The translations under genes were made by a program, and so were the position numbers. Positions 50,951 to 59,085 of a stretch of 64,000 nt of DNA are shown piece by piece. Within the stretch, counting starts at the first letter, position 1, and every line of letters starts with the position of its first letter. The DNA comes from Streptomyces sp. CT34. GTDB taxonomy: Bacteria > Actinomycetota > Actinomycetes > Streptomycetales > Streptomycetaceae. Below the pieces are notes generated by a model. That model was not told where the DNA came from. It was given only the letters and a program-made list of their open reading frames with translations, and did not search any database. The stretch is taken from assembly GCF_000805335.1 (NCBI RefSeq), contig NZ_KN708638.1, forward strand, positions 6,640,579 to 6,704,578. The letters are read 5' to 3'.

Positions 50951-51228
50951 AGTGCCCCTCTCACCACAGATGCCCCCAGCCGCTGACGCGGCAGCGCCCA
51001 GCCGTCCACGCTACGTGATCGGCGAGGTACTGCGATTGCTCATAGCGGCTGGTCCCACGTTAGCGATACGCCGCTTGCCCAGGACAAGGCCCCGGGGTTT
51101 CAGGCCGATGAGTGTGGGTGGACACCGAGAATCATGCGACGCGCTCGTGGCCGGACCGCTTGTCTCCCCGCCTGGGACCGGCGCCACAGTCGGTTTTCGG
51201 CGATCGCTGTCACGCCGATGATCGGGGC

Positions 51229-52983
51229 CTACTTGCGCTTCCGCTTCGGCTGACGCTTGGGCTGCTTGCGGGATACGGGGGCGCGTTCCTTCTTCGGGGC
51301 CTGCTGCGGGGTGCCGGCGGCGGCTTGGAGGATGCGTTTCACACGGGCATCGAGTTCTTTGAGTTGCTCGTTGGTCGTGGCGTCGGCGGGCACTTCGAGC
51401 AGGTGCTGCTTGATGACCGCGACGATGTCCAACTCCCACAGCGCACGCTCGTCCGGATCGCGGGGCAGGGGATAGCCATCGCCGTACATCCTTTCCAGGA
51501 AGCCAAGCGCCTCGTCATCACTGATGTCGGTGATCTGCTCGCGGTCCGGGACGCGCAGCGCCTTTGCCTCGCTTTCCCTGATCTCCTTGATCAGGGAAAG
51601 GCGTACGGTCTCCCGCGCTTTGAAGATCGTCCGATTCGAGGCCAGCCATGCCGCGCTCGCCGCGGCAGCGAGAAAGCCGGGCGCATCGTCGAGCTGGTCC
51701 ACCTCGACGATCTGGTCGAGGCCGGCCCGCTTCATTTTCGTCAGGAGATCTCGTGCTGCCTCGCGATGCTCTGGTGGCGAGAGGCGGTCGATCAGCTCGA
51801 TGGCCCCGTCGGCGACTGCCCGCTTGGAGATGCCGAAGCCGTACTGGAGCCCGAGTTGGAAGAGGTCGTTCGCCTGCGTCAGCGACTGCTCCGCGGGGAA
51901 CCGGAAGGGCGGATCCGGGTACGAGGAGTGGCCGGATTTGCTCTCCCACGTCGCGATCCGGTCGACGATGGCGGCGAGCGTGGTGCTGTCCTCATCCATG
52001 AACGCGAGGACGGCGCGCCGTGCCAACGCGTGCATGCGACCGGTGCGTTCGACCACCTCCGCCGGCATAGCGTCCATGATCGTGCTGGCGATCTCACGAA
52101 GCTCGTCACGATCAGCGGAGCGGGGGGAAGGTTCTGCGGGTCCGCCGGCGTTGGGGTTCTTCTTGTGGCGCGAGAGGCGGCGGATGGTGGCGATCATCAT
52201 GGCGAGGTCCATCTCAAGCAGGACCTGGGCCTCATGGGAGAGCGCGTTGAACTGGGCGTGAGACTGGGCGATCCGGTCGGCATCACCGCAGTGAGCCGCG
52301 GTGATCGACTCCTTGGCCAGCTCCCTCGGGTAGCTCTCCGCGAACTGAGAGGGCATGGCACGTGGCTGGAAACCCGCCACGGCCTCTGCCGGGATGACGG
52401 TGGCGGCCACCTGCAGCCAGGTGCGCCACAGGTCCGGACCGCGATCGTCGGCCACCAGGCTGGCCAGACGCATCCCCATCTCGTTGCGGTGCAACTCGCT
52501 GAGGGCACCGATCATCCACGCCGCCGTGCTGACCCACAGCTCCTCTGCCCCGGCCGACAGCTGGTGCAGCGAATCGAGTTCCAACAGCGTGTCGATACCG
52601 CCGGCCATGCCCACCATGCTGGGGACGATCTCCGCCAGATGCGCGATAAGCCGGGCCCGACCATGGACATCAAGCTCCGAGGCCGCGTGCCGTGCGGCGT
52701 CCTCCAGCTCCCTGCGGTTGCCGCGGCAGGCGGTCTCGACGAGAGACTGCCCGAGCTTGACCCAGGTTTCGGACGAGCCACGCATCGCGACGAACACCGC
52801 GGGCCCGTCCCCGACAGCCGCCGCGAGGATGTCCGCCCATGCGGCCAGTAGGCCAGCAGTTCGGTCCGCTTCATGCGCCACGGTGTCCTCGGCGAGGAGA
52901 GCCTCGGTGGTCCACCGGGCCCGATCACTCAGTGCGTTGGTCAGTTCCCGTGCATCGGTGAACTCGGCCCTTTGGATCAGCAT
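51229..52983 (-). CDS. Uncharacterised 584-residue protein with basic tail
   Basis: ATG 52983 (MLIQRAEFTDARELTNAL) is preferred over an open frame to 53115 that runs into non-coding sequence. The protein is helical throughout (IVPSMVGMAGGIDTLLELD, LATIRRLSRHKK-like basic patch, ADGAIELIDRLSPPEHREAAR). It ends with KERAPVSRKQPKRQPKRKRK, a strongly basic tail that could bind nucleic acid. No family recognised. First gene of the three-gene minus-strand run; 278 bp with no visible gene separate it from the 721-residue protein gene. Confidence 0.7.
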   Translation of the reverse strand: MLIQRAEFTDARELTNALSDRARWTTEALLAEDTVAHEADRTAGLLAAWADILAAAVGDGPAVFVAMRGSSETWVKLGQSLVETACRGNRRELEDAARHAASELDVHGRARLIAHLAEIVPSMVGMAGGIDTLLELDSLHQLSAGAEELWVSTAAWMIGALSELHRNEMGMRLASLVADDRGPDLWRTWLQVAATVIPAEAVAGFQPRAMPSQFAESYPRELAKESITAAHCGDADRIAQSHAQFNALSHEAQVLLEMDLAMMIATIRRLSRHKKNPNAGGPAEPSPRSADRDELREIASTIMDAMPAEVVERTGRMHALARRAVLAFMDEDSTTLAAIVDRIATWESKSGHSSYPDPPFRFPAEQSLTQANDLFQLGLQYGFGISKRAVADGAIELIDRLSPPEHREAARDLLTKMKRAGLDQIVEVDQLDDAPGFLAAAASAAWLASNRTIFKARETVRLSLIKEIRESEAKALRVPDREQITDISDDEALGFLERMYGDGYPLPRDPDERALWELDIVAVIKQHLLEVPADATTNEQLKELDARVKRILQAAAGTPQQAPKKERAPVSRKQPKRQPKRKRK

Positions 52984-53266
52984 GCGGTTGGCCCCCACGT
53001 ATGGATCACACCGCAGCGCGCGGCGGTGCCCAGGAACGGAAAACGATTGTGCACAGTAGCGTTTCAGCAGGCCAAGCGTGCCCGCAAGGGACCTGGCCAA
53101 GCCCCCGTGGGGCATGGCCAGGGGTCAGCCCGTTGTTGTCGTGATCGCGGCGGGGACCGAACCCTTAGCGATAGCGTCAGCGATCAGCCTCGGCACCGCC
53201 AGCCCCGTACTCCCCGCTGAGCCCCCTGACAGCCGAGACCAGGCCCAGCGGCGCCGCAAAGGCGCC

Positions 53267-53369
53267 TGTAGGCCCGCAATTGGAGTGTCCCGTTCCGCGA
53301 CAGCGACCTGTGTATTCGCAATGTGTCTCATGCGCGGGCCGCAGTATCTTGTCTCACGATCCTGTCACC
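53267..53369 (-). repeat. Leader element copy, type 1
   Basis: In minus-strand orientation this stretch carries GATCGTGAGACA, a second ATGAGACA 27 bp later, GGAACGGGACA-x-TCCAATTG and a TTGCGGGCCTACAG end. It aligns with the element at 56516-56619 upstream of the 2H phosphoesterase gene. No gene follows it here, so it may be a relic. Nothing else is visible in the gap 52984-53454. Confidence 0.6.
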
Positions 53370-53454
53370 TTGGTCGGGTGATGAGGCGGGCGAGGTCAGC
53401 TATGCGGACACAGGCACGTCCGTCCCTGCGGAGGGCGATCGCGTGAATTGGACT

Positions 53455-54039
53455 CTAAGCCTTGATTGGTGCAGCCGACCTGGCGGCCTGCTCGATCTTC
53501 GCGCAGTAGGCTGCACGGGCTTCCTCGTCGATCTGCTTCTCGTGTTCGGCGCGCAACCCGGTCCGGCCGTCGAGGCCCTCGCGCAGGATATCGGCGTGCC
53601 CGGCATGCCGGATGGACTCGCCGAGGACATGGACCATGATGGCGAACAGGTTCGTGTCGGCATAAGGCTCCGGCCACCACGGCACGTGGCCGGGGGCGTC
53701 GAGGGGAAGCTCGTTGATCGTCACGTCCGAGTGTTCCCACGTGCGCCGGTAGAACCCGATGATCTGATCGCGGGTCTCGTCCTCGGTCGCCCACAGATCG
53801 CTGCCGTTGGAGTCCTGCCACCGGGGCAGCGGTTCCGGGGAAGGGCGGTCGAAGACCTCGCCGAAGTACCTGGCCTCGACGGTGGCCACGTGTTTGACCA
53901 GGCCGAGGAGGTTGGTCCCGGTCGCTGTCAAAGGTCGGCGGGCGTCGTATTCGGAGAGGCCGTCGAGTTTCCAGAGCAGCGCCTTGCGGTCCCGCCGCAG
54001 TCTCCCGTGCAGGTTGTCTTTCGCGAATTCATCGATCAT
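53455..54039 (-). CDS. DinB/DUF664-family protein
   Basis: ATG 54039 gives 194 residues of the DinB four-helix-bundle family: ALLWKLDGLSEYDARRPLTATGTNLLGLVKHVATVEARYFG (the first metal His is in LVKHVA), then a helix with VHVLGESIRHAGHADILRE supplying the remaining two His. In actinobacteria such proteins are predicted mycothiol- or thiol-dependent metalloenzymes. Isolated between a leader-element copy and a nuclease-like gene. Confidence 0.85.
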   Translation of the reverse strand: MIDEFAKDNLHGRLRRDRKALLWKLDGLSEYDARRPLTATGTNLLGLVKHVATVEARYFGEVFDRPSPEPLPRWQDSNGSDLWATEDETRDQIIGFYRRTWEHSDVTINELPLDAPGHVPWWPEPYADTNLFAIMVHVLGESIRHAGHADILREGLDGRTGLRAEHEKQIDEEARAAYCAKIEQAARSAAPIKA

Positions 54040-54086
54040 GCGGCATGAGCCTGCCACGGGCTGCTCGTGGTCTGAAGATCCCGGAT

Positions 54087-54173
54087 ATGATCCGCAACGA
54101 CCGGCAGAGCCGAGGCCAGGCGATGGCCGCCGCCCTGACCTGCTACAAGAAGCTCGCGAAACTAGCCACGTGA
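54087..54173 (+). pseudogene. Possible transposase C-terminal remnant
   Basis: A 28-residue frame (IRNDRQSRGQAMAAALTCYK, then KLAKLAT and stop) lies between two minus-strand genes and has no ribosome binding site. It reads like the C-terminal end of a larger protein, and I suspect an insertion-sequence remnant, but the match is from memory and weak. Confidence 0.3.
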
Positions 54174-54182
54174 GACAACCTC

Positions 54183-55307
54183 TTAGGCTTCCTCGTCAGG
54201 GGGAGCCAGGCCGCGCACCAGGTTGGCGAGCGTATCCCTGACGGCAGCTTCGCAGTGCTGCTCGGAGGCGTCAGGAGGGATCGGGATGGGGGCCCACCAG
54301 TAGTCCGCCTCCAGCTCTTCGGCGGGGAACTCGAAGCCGTCGAAGTGCTGTCCGAACTTCGAGTTGATCGCGGCCACGGTCAAGCTGTATGCGCCATGTA
54401 CGTGGCTTCGCTGATCGGCATCCTCGATGGAGGACCGCAAGATCCAGAACGTGACCGGGGAAGGGCAATCGGGTGTCCAGCTCGCCGGTTCGAAACCGAT
54501 GTGCACGGTGGTGGGCCCGACGCTGAAGACTGAGCCGTAGTAGTAGCGATCCAGGATGGGGTCGACCTTCCAGCGAGGCGCCCTAGGAGTGGTGGTGATC
54601 TGCTTTTGCCCTTGAAGGGCACCCACGACACGCTGAGTGGCCACAATGCCCTTGGTGAAGCTGTCCCCGATTCCGCAGGCCAGCTCGTGATGGGTCAGCG
54701 CCTCCAGACCGCTCTCGAAGACCTGCACGAGCCCCTCCAGCTGACGGAGTTCGCCCTCCAGGATCGGGTCCTCGTGGCCGGCGTGAGCGCGGAGGGCTGT
54801 GATGAGGTCGAGCCACCCAATCACGGCAAGGTGCCGAGCGTTGTCGAGTTTCAGCCAGTGCGTACTGGTGGCCGAGTCCGGCTCGAAGCTACCAGTCCTT
54901 TGACCGGCGGGTATCAGCTCGGCGAGCTGGCGGGCCAGTGCGACGACGCGGCGGCCGGGGCACACGAACAACAAGGTGCCTCCTCGCGGAAGTCCTGCAA
55001 GGTATCCGTTGGGCTGATACTCCGTAAGGCTCGCTTCGAACTTTCCCTCGATCATCAGCAACGGCAGACCGTCGACCTCGCCGACCACGTCCGGCCTGCC
55101 CTCGCGCTCCGGAGAGGTGGCTTCGCTGCGAAACCGCAGTCCCTCCGGATGGCCGGTCAGCAGCTCGGCGTTCCGGACGAATCGGGTGAGTGCCTCACGG
55201 GCCGGGCAGTAGTGCTCCGCCAGGTAGTAGAGGGCTTCCGTAGCTATCGGCTCACGTCTGGCCTTGAACCGGCCCGATAGATGGGCGAGCAAGGCGTTAG
55301 TCGTCAT
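54183..55307 (-). CDS. PD-(D/E)XK-like nuclease
   Basis: ATG 55307 gives 374 residues. Residues 68-100 read EGRPDVVGEVDG...LLMIEGKFEASLTEYQ: PD followed by E-x-K on the next strand and a further Gln, the core of PD-(D/E)XK nucleases of the type found in restriction and defence systems. The C-terminal half has YYYGSVFSVGPTTVHIGFEP and is uncharacterised. No methyltransferase partner is adjacent. It may be an accessory or defence nuclease. Confidence 0.65.
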   Translation of the reverse strand: MTTNALLAHLSGRFKARREPIATEALYYLAEHYCPAREALTRFVRNAELLTGHPEGLRFRSEATSPEREGRPDVVGEVDGLPLLMIEGKFEASLTEYQPNGYLAGLPRGGTLLFVCPGRRVVALARQLAELIPAGQRTGSFEPDSATSTHWLKLDNARHLAVIGWLDLITALRAHAGHEDPILEGELRQLEGLVQVFESGLEALTHHELACGIGDSFTKGIVATQRVVGALQGQKQITTTPRAPRWKVDPILDRYYYGSVFSVGPTTVHIGFEPASWTPDCPSPVTFWILRSSIEDADQRSHVHGAYSLTVAAINSKFGQHFDGFEFPAEELEADYWWAPIPIPPDASEQHCEAAVRDTLANLVRGLAPPDEEA

Positions 55308-55375
55308 GTGCTGGCCTCCCGGTGTGGCCTCGGTTGGGGTGGATCAGGCGGCTTGTGGCCGGAAGGGGCGGGACG

Positions 55376-55459
55376 GGAGTTCGTCTCACCGCCCTGTCCC
55401 TTGGGTCAGAAAGGGGCCAACGTCAATAGGAGGGGGACATCGGAAGTGCGAACCTACAG
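55376..55459 (+). repeat. Leader element copy, type 2
   Basis: 84 bp that align without gaps to 63136-63219. Both start GGAGTTCGTCTCA, contain CTGTCC-x-TTGGG and GTCAAT, and end TGCGAACCTACAG; by eye about 64 of 84 positions are identical. The last bases contain GTG/ATG-CGA-ACC-TAC, an apparent start, but the frame after it soon becomes the antisense of a 2H fragment. Confidence 0.7.
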
Positions 55460-55504
55460 CGCCATTCGGGGATCGGAACCGGCCTCGGTCTTCCTGTTCG
55501 ACGA

Positions 55505-55831
55505 TCAGGTGGAGCAGCCCAAGGGAATTGTGGCGACCGGCTGCCACGAGATTTCCCATGCTGCGGCTTCCGGATGGCGGGCGCGCTCGCGGAACTGGAC
55601 GTCGAGGAGCTGCACGCGGTCGACGTGGAAGGGCGCATGGCTGGGTGTGATTCGGCGCAGGGCGCTTTGGAGGTTGTCGCTGCTGGCCGTGTCCCAGCTG
55701 TACCCGAGGGACATGTGGGGCCGACCACCGTCCCGCCCTCTGACCGCGTCGGGACCGCGGGCTTCGCGGAACGCCTCGCGAACGCGGCTCCTCAGATCGA
55801 CCAGAGGGGCGTCCGGCGAGAGGTCCAGCAA
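55505..55831 (-). pseudogene. Truncated 2H phosphoesterase (second half only)
   Basis: The product aligns with the C-terminal half of the neighbouring gene at 55953: LDLSPDAPLVDLRSRV against FDLSPDEPLNALRTTV, PHMSLGYS (second HxS/T catalytic motif) against LHLTESYA, and RITPSHAPFHVDRVQLLDV against RVRPSHAPLLVDAIELVNV. The half with the first HxT motif is missing and a TAG lies just upstream, so the gene is probably dead. It is a tandem, diverged duplicate. Confidence 0.7.
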
Positions 55832-55952
55832 GGCACCGGCCTAAGTCGCGGCACAGGCCGTGTCCCCCGCAGGTCATGTCGGATTGGTGCTCGGATCATG
55901 CAGGCTGCGTGTTGCGCTCGACCCCGGCTGCGGTGTCGCATTGAAACTCGAC

Positions 55953-56528
55953 TCACCGAACGTGAATGTGACGCACGTCATGCCCTCGTGGTCCTCGGTT
56001 CGCGCCGAGGGGGATGCGGGCGAGGGAGTCCCAGGTGATCGTCTTCTCTGCCAATACGGCGGTGACATTGACGAGTTCGATCGCGTCCACGAGCAGCGGT
56101 GCGTGGCTGGGGCGGACTCGGCGTACGCGCCGGTGGATGTCGTGGAAGTGGTCGAGGTCCACTTCCTGGGTGGCGTAGGACTCGGTCAGGTGGAGAACGC
56201 CAGTCTTGTAGGTGGTAGCCACACCTCGCGCCGCCTCGAAGGCACGCGTGACGGTTGTACGAAGGGCGTTCAGCGGCTCGTCGGGCGAGAGGTCGAAGAT
56301 GAGCCCTGTGGCGTACGGGAGGATGCTGCCTACCGTAATGGAGAACGGCTCGACTTCCTGCAGATGCTTCTCCAGCTCGCTGACGATGGCCTGCCGCTCG
56401 ACCTGGGTGATCTGCTCTGCCGGCTTCTCCGACAGCTGGTAGAGCGTGATGTGAAACCAGTCGTGCCCGACGTGTGTCAGCGGATCCCCCTCCGTCGCAG
56501 CCCGGACTCCGGCAATGTAGGCCCTCAA
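55953..56528 (-). CDS. 2'-5' RNA ligase-like (2H phosphoesterase) protein
   Basis: Both 2H motifs are present: WFHITLYQL (first HxT) and VLHLTESYA (second HxT), in a 191-residue product with FDLSPDEPLNAL and KTITWDSLARIPLG at the end. 2H enzymes cleave or ligate 2'-5' phosphodiesters or cyclic nucleotides. The only start in frame is TTG 56528, and relatives that I remember have about 25 more N-terminal residues, so the N-terminus may be shortened. The sequence directly upstream is a leader element shared with 53267. Confidence 0.75.
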   Translation of the reverse strand: MRAYIAGVRAATEGDPLTHVGHDWFHITLYQLSEKPAEQITQVERQAIVSELEKHLQEVEPFSITVGSILPYATGLIFDLSPDEPLNALRTTVTRAFEAARGVATTYKTGVLHLTESYATQEVDLDHFHDIHRRVRRVRPSHAPLLVDAIELVNVTAVLAEKTITWDSLARIPLGANRGPRGHDVRHIHVR

Positions 56529-56619
56529 TTGGAATGTCCCGTTCCGGGGTGCTCACCTGGGACTTCTCAATCGTCTCATTCGCGGGACGTGGCACTTCTG
56601 TCTCACGATCTTGTCGTTT
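56516..56619 (-). repeat. Leader element copy, type 1, upstream of the 2H gene
   Basis: In minus orientation: GATCGTGAGACA, GCGAATGAGACG, GGAACGGGACATTCCAATTG, then the TTG start of the 2H gene. The TGAGAC hexamer occurs twice 27 bp apart, and the same pair is present in the copy at 53267. It looks like a promoter/operator region. Confidence 0.65.
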
Positions 56620-56750
56620 GAGGGCTGCCGCTCCATCTGCAGGCATGCGAAGGCTCTACCGGTTCGGGTCCGGATCTCAGCAGTGGAGGATCTTCTCTTT
56701 CAAGTCCGACCGTGCCACGAGGCGCGGGTCGGGCTCTCTGCCGTGACAGG

Positions 56751-57476
56751 CTATCCGGCTTCGTCGAGGAGGCGGTCCGGGTCGAGGACGGTGATGCGCC
56801 CGCGGGCCAGGCGGAGCAACCCGCGGCTGGCGAACTCGCGAAGGACCTTGGTCGTGGTTTCGCGGGAGGTGCCGGCCAGGGCGGCGAGTTGCTCGTGCGT
56901 AAGGGCGATCTGCGGGTGCCGGGTGCCCGGACGGAGCTTCCCGGCAGCCGTCTCGGTGCGGGTGGCGAGGGTGGTCAGGGTGGTTGCGATGCGCTGGGGA
57001 ACGGATTTGAACACGCTGTCGGACAAGCGTTGTTCGAGGTCGGCGAGGCGGCGGCCGAGGATCTCGGTGATGCGGGCCGCGATCCGGGCGTCGGACAGCA
57101 GGAACTTGTGGACATCGGCGCGGCTCATCACGCAGACGGTGACGTCGTCCAGAGCTTCGGCGAAGTTGTCGTACATGCGCTGCCCCAAGAGGGCCATCTC
57201 GCCGAAGATCGTGCCGGGGCTGATGATCGCGCAGGTCAGGGCGCGACCCTCTGCGGAGACGCGGAAGATGCGGACCCGGCCACGTTTGAGGATGAACAGC
57301 ACCTCGGACGGCTGGGCCGGGGAGTGGAGAATCTCTCCGGCCGCGTAGGTTTTCATCGGGGCCGCGGCGGCGATGGCGTCCATCTCCTGCTCCGACAGGT
57401 CGCGGAAGATGTCGACTTCGGAGATGCACCAGGTGCGGTCCGGATCGCCGGTTACGTCGTCGTGGTGTTCGATCAT
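56751..57476 (-). CDS. Crp/Fnr-family regulator
   Basis: ATG 57476 has GAGGAG upstream. The 241-residue product has a cNMP-binding beta-roll (MKTYAAGEILHSPAQPSEVLFILKRGRVRIF, ISPGTIFGEMALLG), a dimer helix and a C-terminal helix-turn-helix (LTHEQLAALAGTSRETTTKVLREFASRGLL, with SRETxxKVL as the recognition helix). The four-Cys cluster of true FNR is absent, so the signal is not obvious. Three matching promoter sites lie downstream at 58227, 61471 and 62455, making this the likely local activator. Confidence 0.9.
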   Translation of the reverse strand: MIEHHDDVTGDPDRTWCISEVDIFRDLSEQEMDAIAAAAPMKTYAAGEILHSPAQPSEVLFILKRGRVRIFRVSAEGRALTCAIISPGTIFGEMALLGQRMYDNFAEALDDVTVCVMSRADVHKFLLSDARIAARITEILGRRLADLEQRLSDSVFKSVPQRIATTLTTLATRTETAAGKLRPGTRHPQIALTHEQLAALAGTSRETTTKVLREFASRGLLRLARGRITVLDPDRLLDEAG

Positions 57477-57664
57477 GCGGTGGGTCTCCTCGCGTCGCCC
57501 GGGGGCCCACGGTGGCGGTGCGGCGCCCCAGGCAGGGGCGGCCAGCGCGCCGGTGCCCTCGGCCAGACAGTAGGGCACCGCCCCGCCGCCGGGACTGCTG
57601 CCGCGCGGCGGCGCGTCCTGTGGCACGGTGCTGGGGTTGTCCGAGAAGGCGTCCGGTGTCGGCC

Positions 57665-58153
57665 TCATCGCCCGGACGCACCCGTGGTGCGCTTGCCCGT
57701 CACCTGGGCGATGCAGGCGTAGGCCAGGCCGATGAGCAGCCCGAACAGCAGGTGACCGCCGAGACTGGAGCGACTGACCGGGTTCCAGTCGAAGACCGGC
57801 ATGTGCATGTTCGCGGGCATGATCCACAGGGCGCCGACCACCCACCACACGGCGCCGTAGGCCAGACCGAGGACGGCGGCGGGCGCGAGCTTTTGGGCGA
57901 ATTCACCCAGCAGGATGCCGAAGCCGATGCCGGCGAAGAGCGCGATCGCCAGGTGGATCAGCCAGCCGACGACGGCGTTGGTGGAGCCGAGCAGCCCGGC
58001 CACCATGGTGATCATCGCGGTGTTCATCATCGGCCGCGACACCGACATCCAGATTCCGAACCCGACACCACCGACCAGCCCGGCCGCCGCGCCGTAGAGC
58101 GCGTGCACCGGGAGAACGGCGGTGTGCGGGGAGGTGTGCACGGTGGTTGCCAT
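57665..58153 (-). CDS. Small multi-span membrane protein
   Basis: ATG 58153 gives 162 residues with about four to five hydrophobic spans (AAGLVGGVGFGIWMSV, AMITMVAGLLG, WLIHLAIALFAGIGFGILLGEF, AVLGLAYGAVWWVVGALW, LLFGLLIGLAYACIAQV). No family name recognised. It is preceded by a Crp/Fnr-type promoter at 58198-58240 and lies next to the regulator gene, so it belongs to the same regulon as the radical SAM operon. A 188-bp gap to the regulator shows no other gene. Confidence 0.75.
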   Translation of the reverse strand: MATTVHTSPHTAVLPVHALYGAAAGLVGGVGFGIWMSVSRPMMNTAMITMVAGLLGSTNAVVGWLIHLAIALFAGIGFGILLGEFAQKLAPAAVLGLAYGAVWWVVGALWIMPANMHMPVFDWNPVSRSSLGGHLLFGLLIGLAYACIAQVTGKRTTGASGR

Positions 58154-58197
58154 GACGGTCAGTCCTCTCCTTGTCGATCCTTCTGCTTTCGCCTGCG

Positions 58198-58240
58198 ACG
58201 CTAGGGCGGCCCGCTGGTGCGGGTATGTGAGGGCGCTTAC
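58198..58240 (-). promoter_or_regulatory. Crp/Fnr-type promoter 1
   Basis: On the minus strand a GTAAG-N4-CTCAC palindrome (plus strand GTGAGGGCGCTTAC, 58227-58240) is followed by a TAGCGT -10 box (58203-58198). The palindrome centre lies about 42 bp before the expected start point, the class II activator position. The target is the membrane-protein gene with its start at 58153. Confidence 0.75.
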
Positions 58241-58266
58241 GTACGGGCCGGTAGGTACAACGGCCG

Positions 58267-59085
58267 TCAGGACGCCTTCTGGGCGATCAGCAGGGCGTAG
58301 CCGAGGGTGCCGTCGGCGACGGCGGCGCGGGCTGCGGCCAGTACGGCGGGGGCGGCGTCCAGGTCTACTCCGGCCTGTGTGAGCTTGGCCGCCGCGGTCA
58401 TGCGCAGCAGGTTGAGCCGGGCCTCGATCTGGTTGATCATGCGGGTCATGGCGTGGTCGTGGCGCTCGGTGCGTACGGTGCGCAGTCCGGCGGCGGCCAG
58501 GATCTCTGTGTACTCCGTGAGGGGGCGGGCGTCGGCGATGCAGGCGATGCGCGCGGCGAGACCGGTCAGCTCGGTGGGGAGCCGGTCGGGGGTTGCGGTG
58601 ACGTCGGTGATGCCGAGTCGGCCGCCGGGTTTCAGGACGCGGGTGAACTCGGCGGCGGCCTGGGCCTTGTCGGGGAAGGTGCACAGGGCGCACTCGCACA
58701 CCACCGCGTCGAAGACGCCATCCGGGTACGGCAGGTGCTCGGCGTCCCCGGTCGTGAACTCGGCTCGGTCGGCGAGTCCCGCGGCCTGGGCGGCGCCCTG
58801 GGCGAGGGCGGTGTTGGCCGGCGAGTAGTCCACGCCGTCGACCTGAACGCCGTAGGTGTCGGCGAGGAGCAGGGCGGTTGTGCCTCGGCCGGAGGCCACA
58901 TCGAGCATGCGGCGGTCTTCGCCCAGGTCCAGGCCGTCAGCGAGGCGGCGCGTCAGGGCGGTGCCGCCGGGATGATAGGAGTCCCCCAGGAGCAGGGCGA
59001 CCACGTCCGAGGAGTACGCGGCGGCGCAGCAGGTTTTCAGCTCGTCGCCGGTCGGGCCGGATGGGAGTGCGTTCCGGTCGGTCAT
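58267..59085 (-). CDS. ArsM-like SAM-dependent methyltransferase
   Basis: ATG 59085 overlaps the radical SAM stop (ATGA). The 272-residue class I methyltransferase has MLDVASGRGTTALLL (SAM motif I), VDGVDYSPANTAL (motif II), DAVVCECALCTFPDK and LKPGGRLGITDVTA. Upstream of the fold are vicinal Cys19-Cys20 (LKTCCAAAY), then LLGDSYHPGG. Cys-rich relatives methylate arsenite (ArsM). Whether arsenic, another element or an organic substrate is used here is open. Last gene of the mauE-like to methyltransferase operon. Confidence 0.8.
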   Translation of the reverse strand: MTDRNALPSGPTGDELKTCCAAAYSSDVVALLLGDSYHPGGTALTRRLADGLDLGEDRRMLDVASGRGTTALLLADTYGVQVDGVDYSPANTALAQGAAQAAGLADRAEFTTGDAEHLPYPDGVFDAVVCECALCTFPDKAQAAAEFTRVLKPGGRLGITDVTATPDRLPTELTGLAARIACIADARPLTEYTEILAAAGLRTVRTERHDHAMTRMINQIEARLNLLRMTAAAKLTQAGVDLDAAPAVLAAARAAVADGTLGYALLIAQKAS

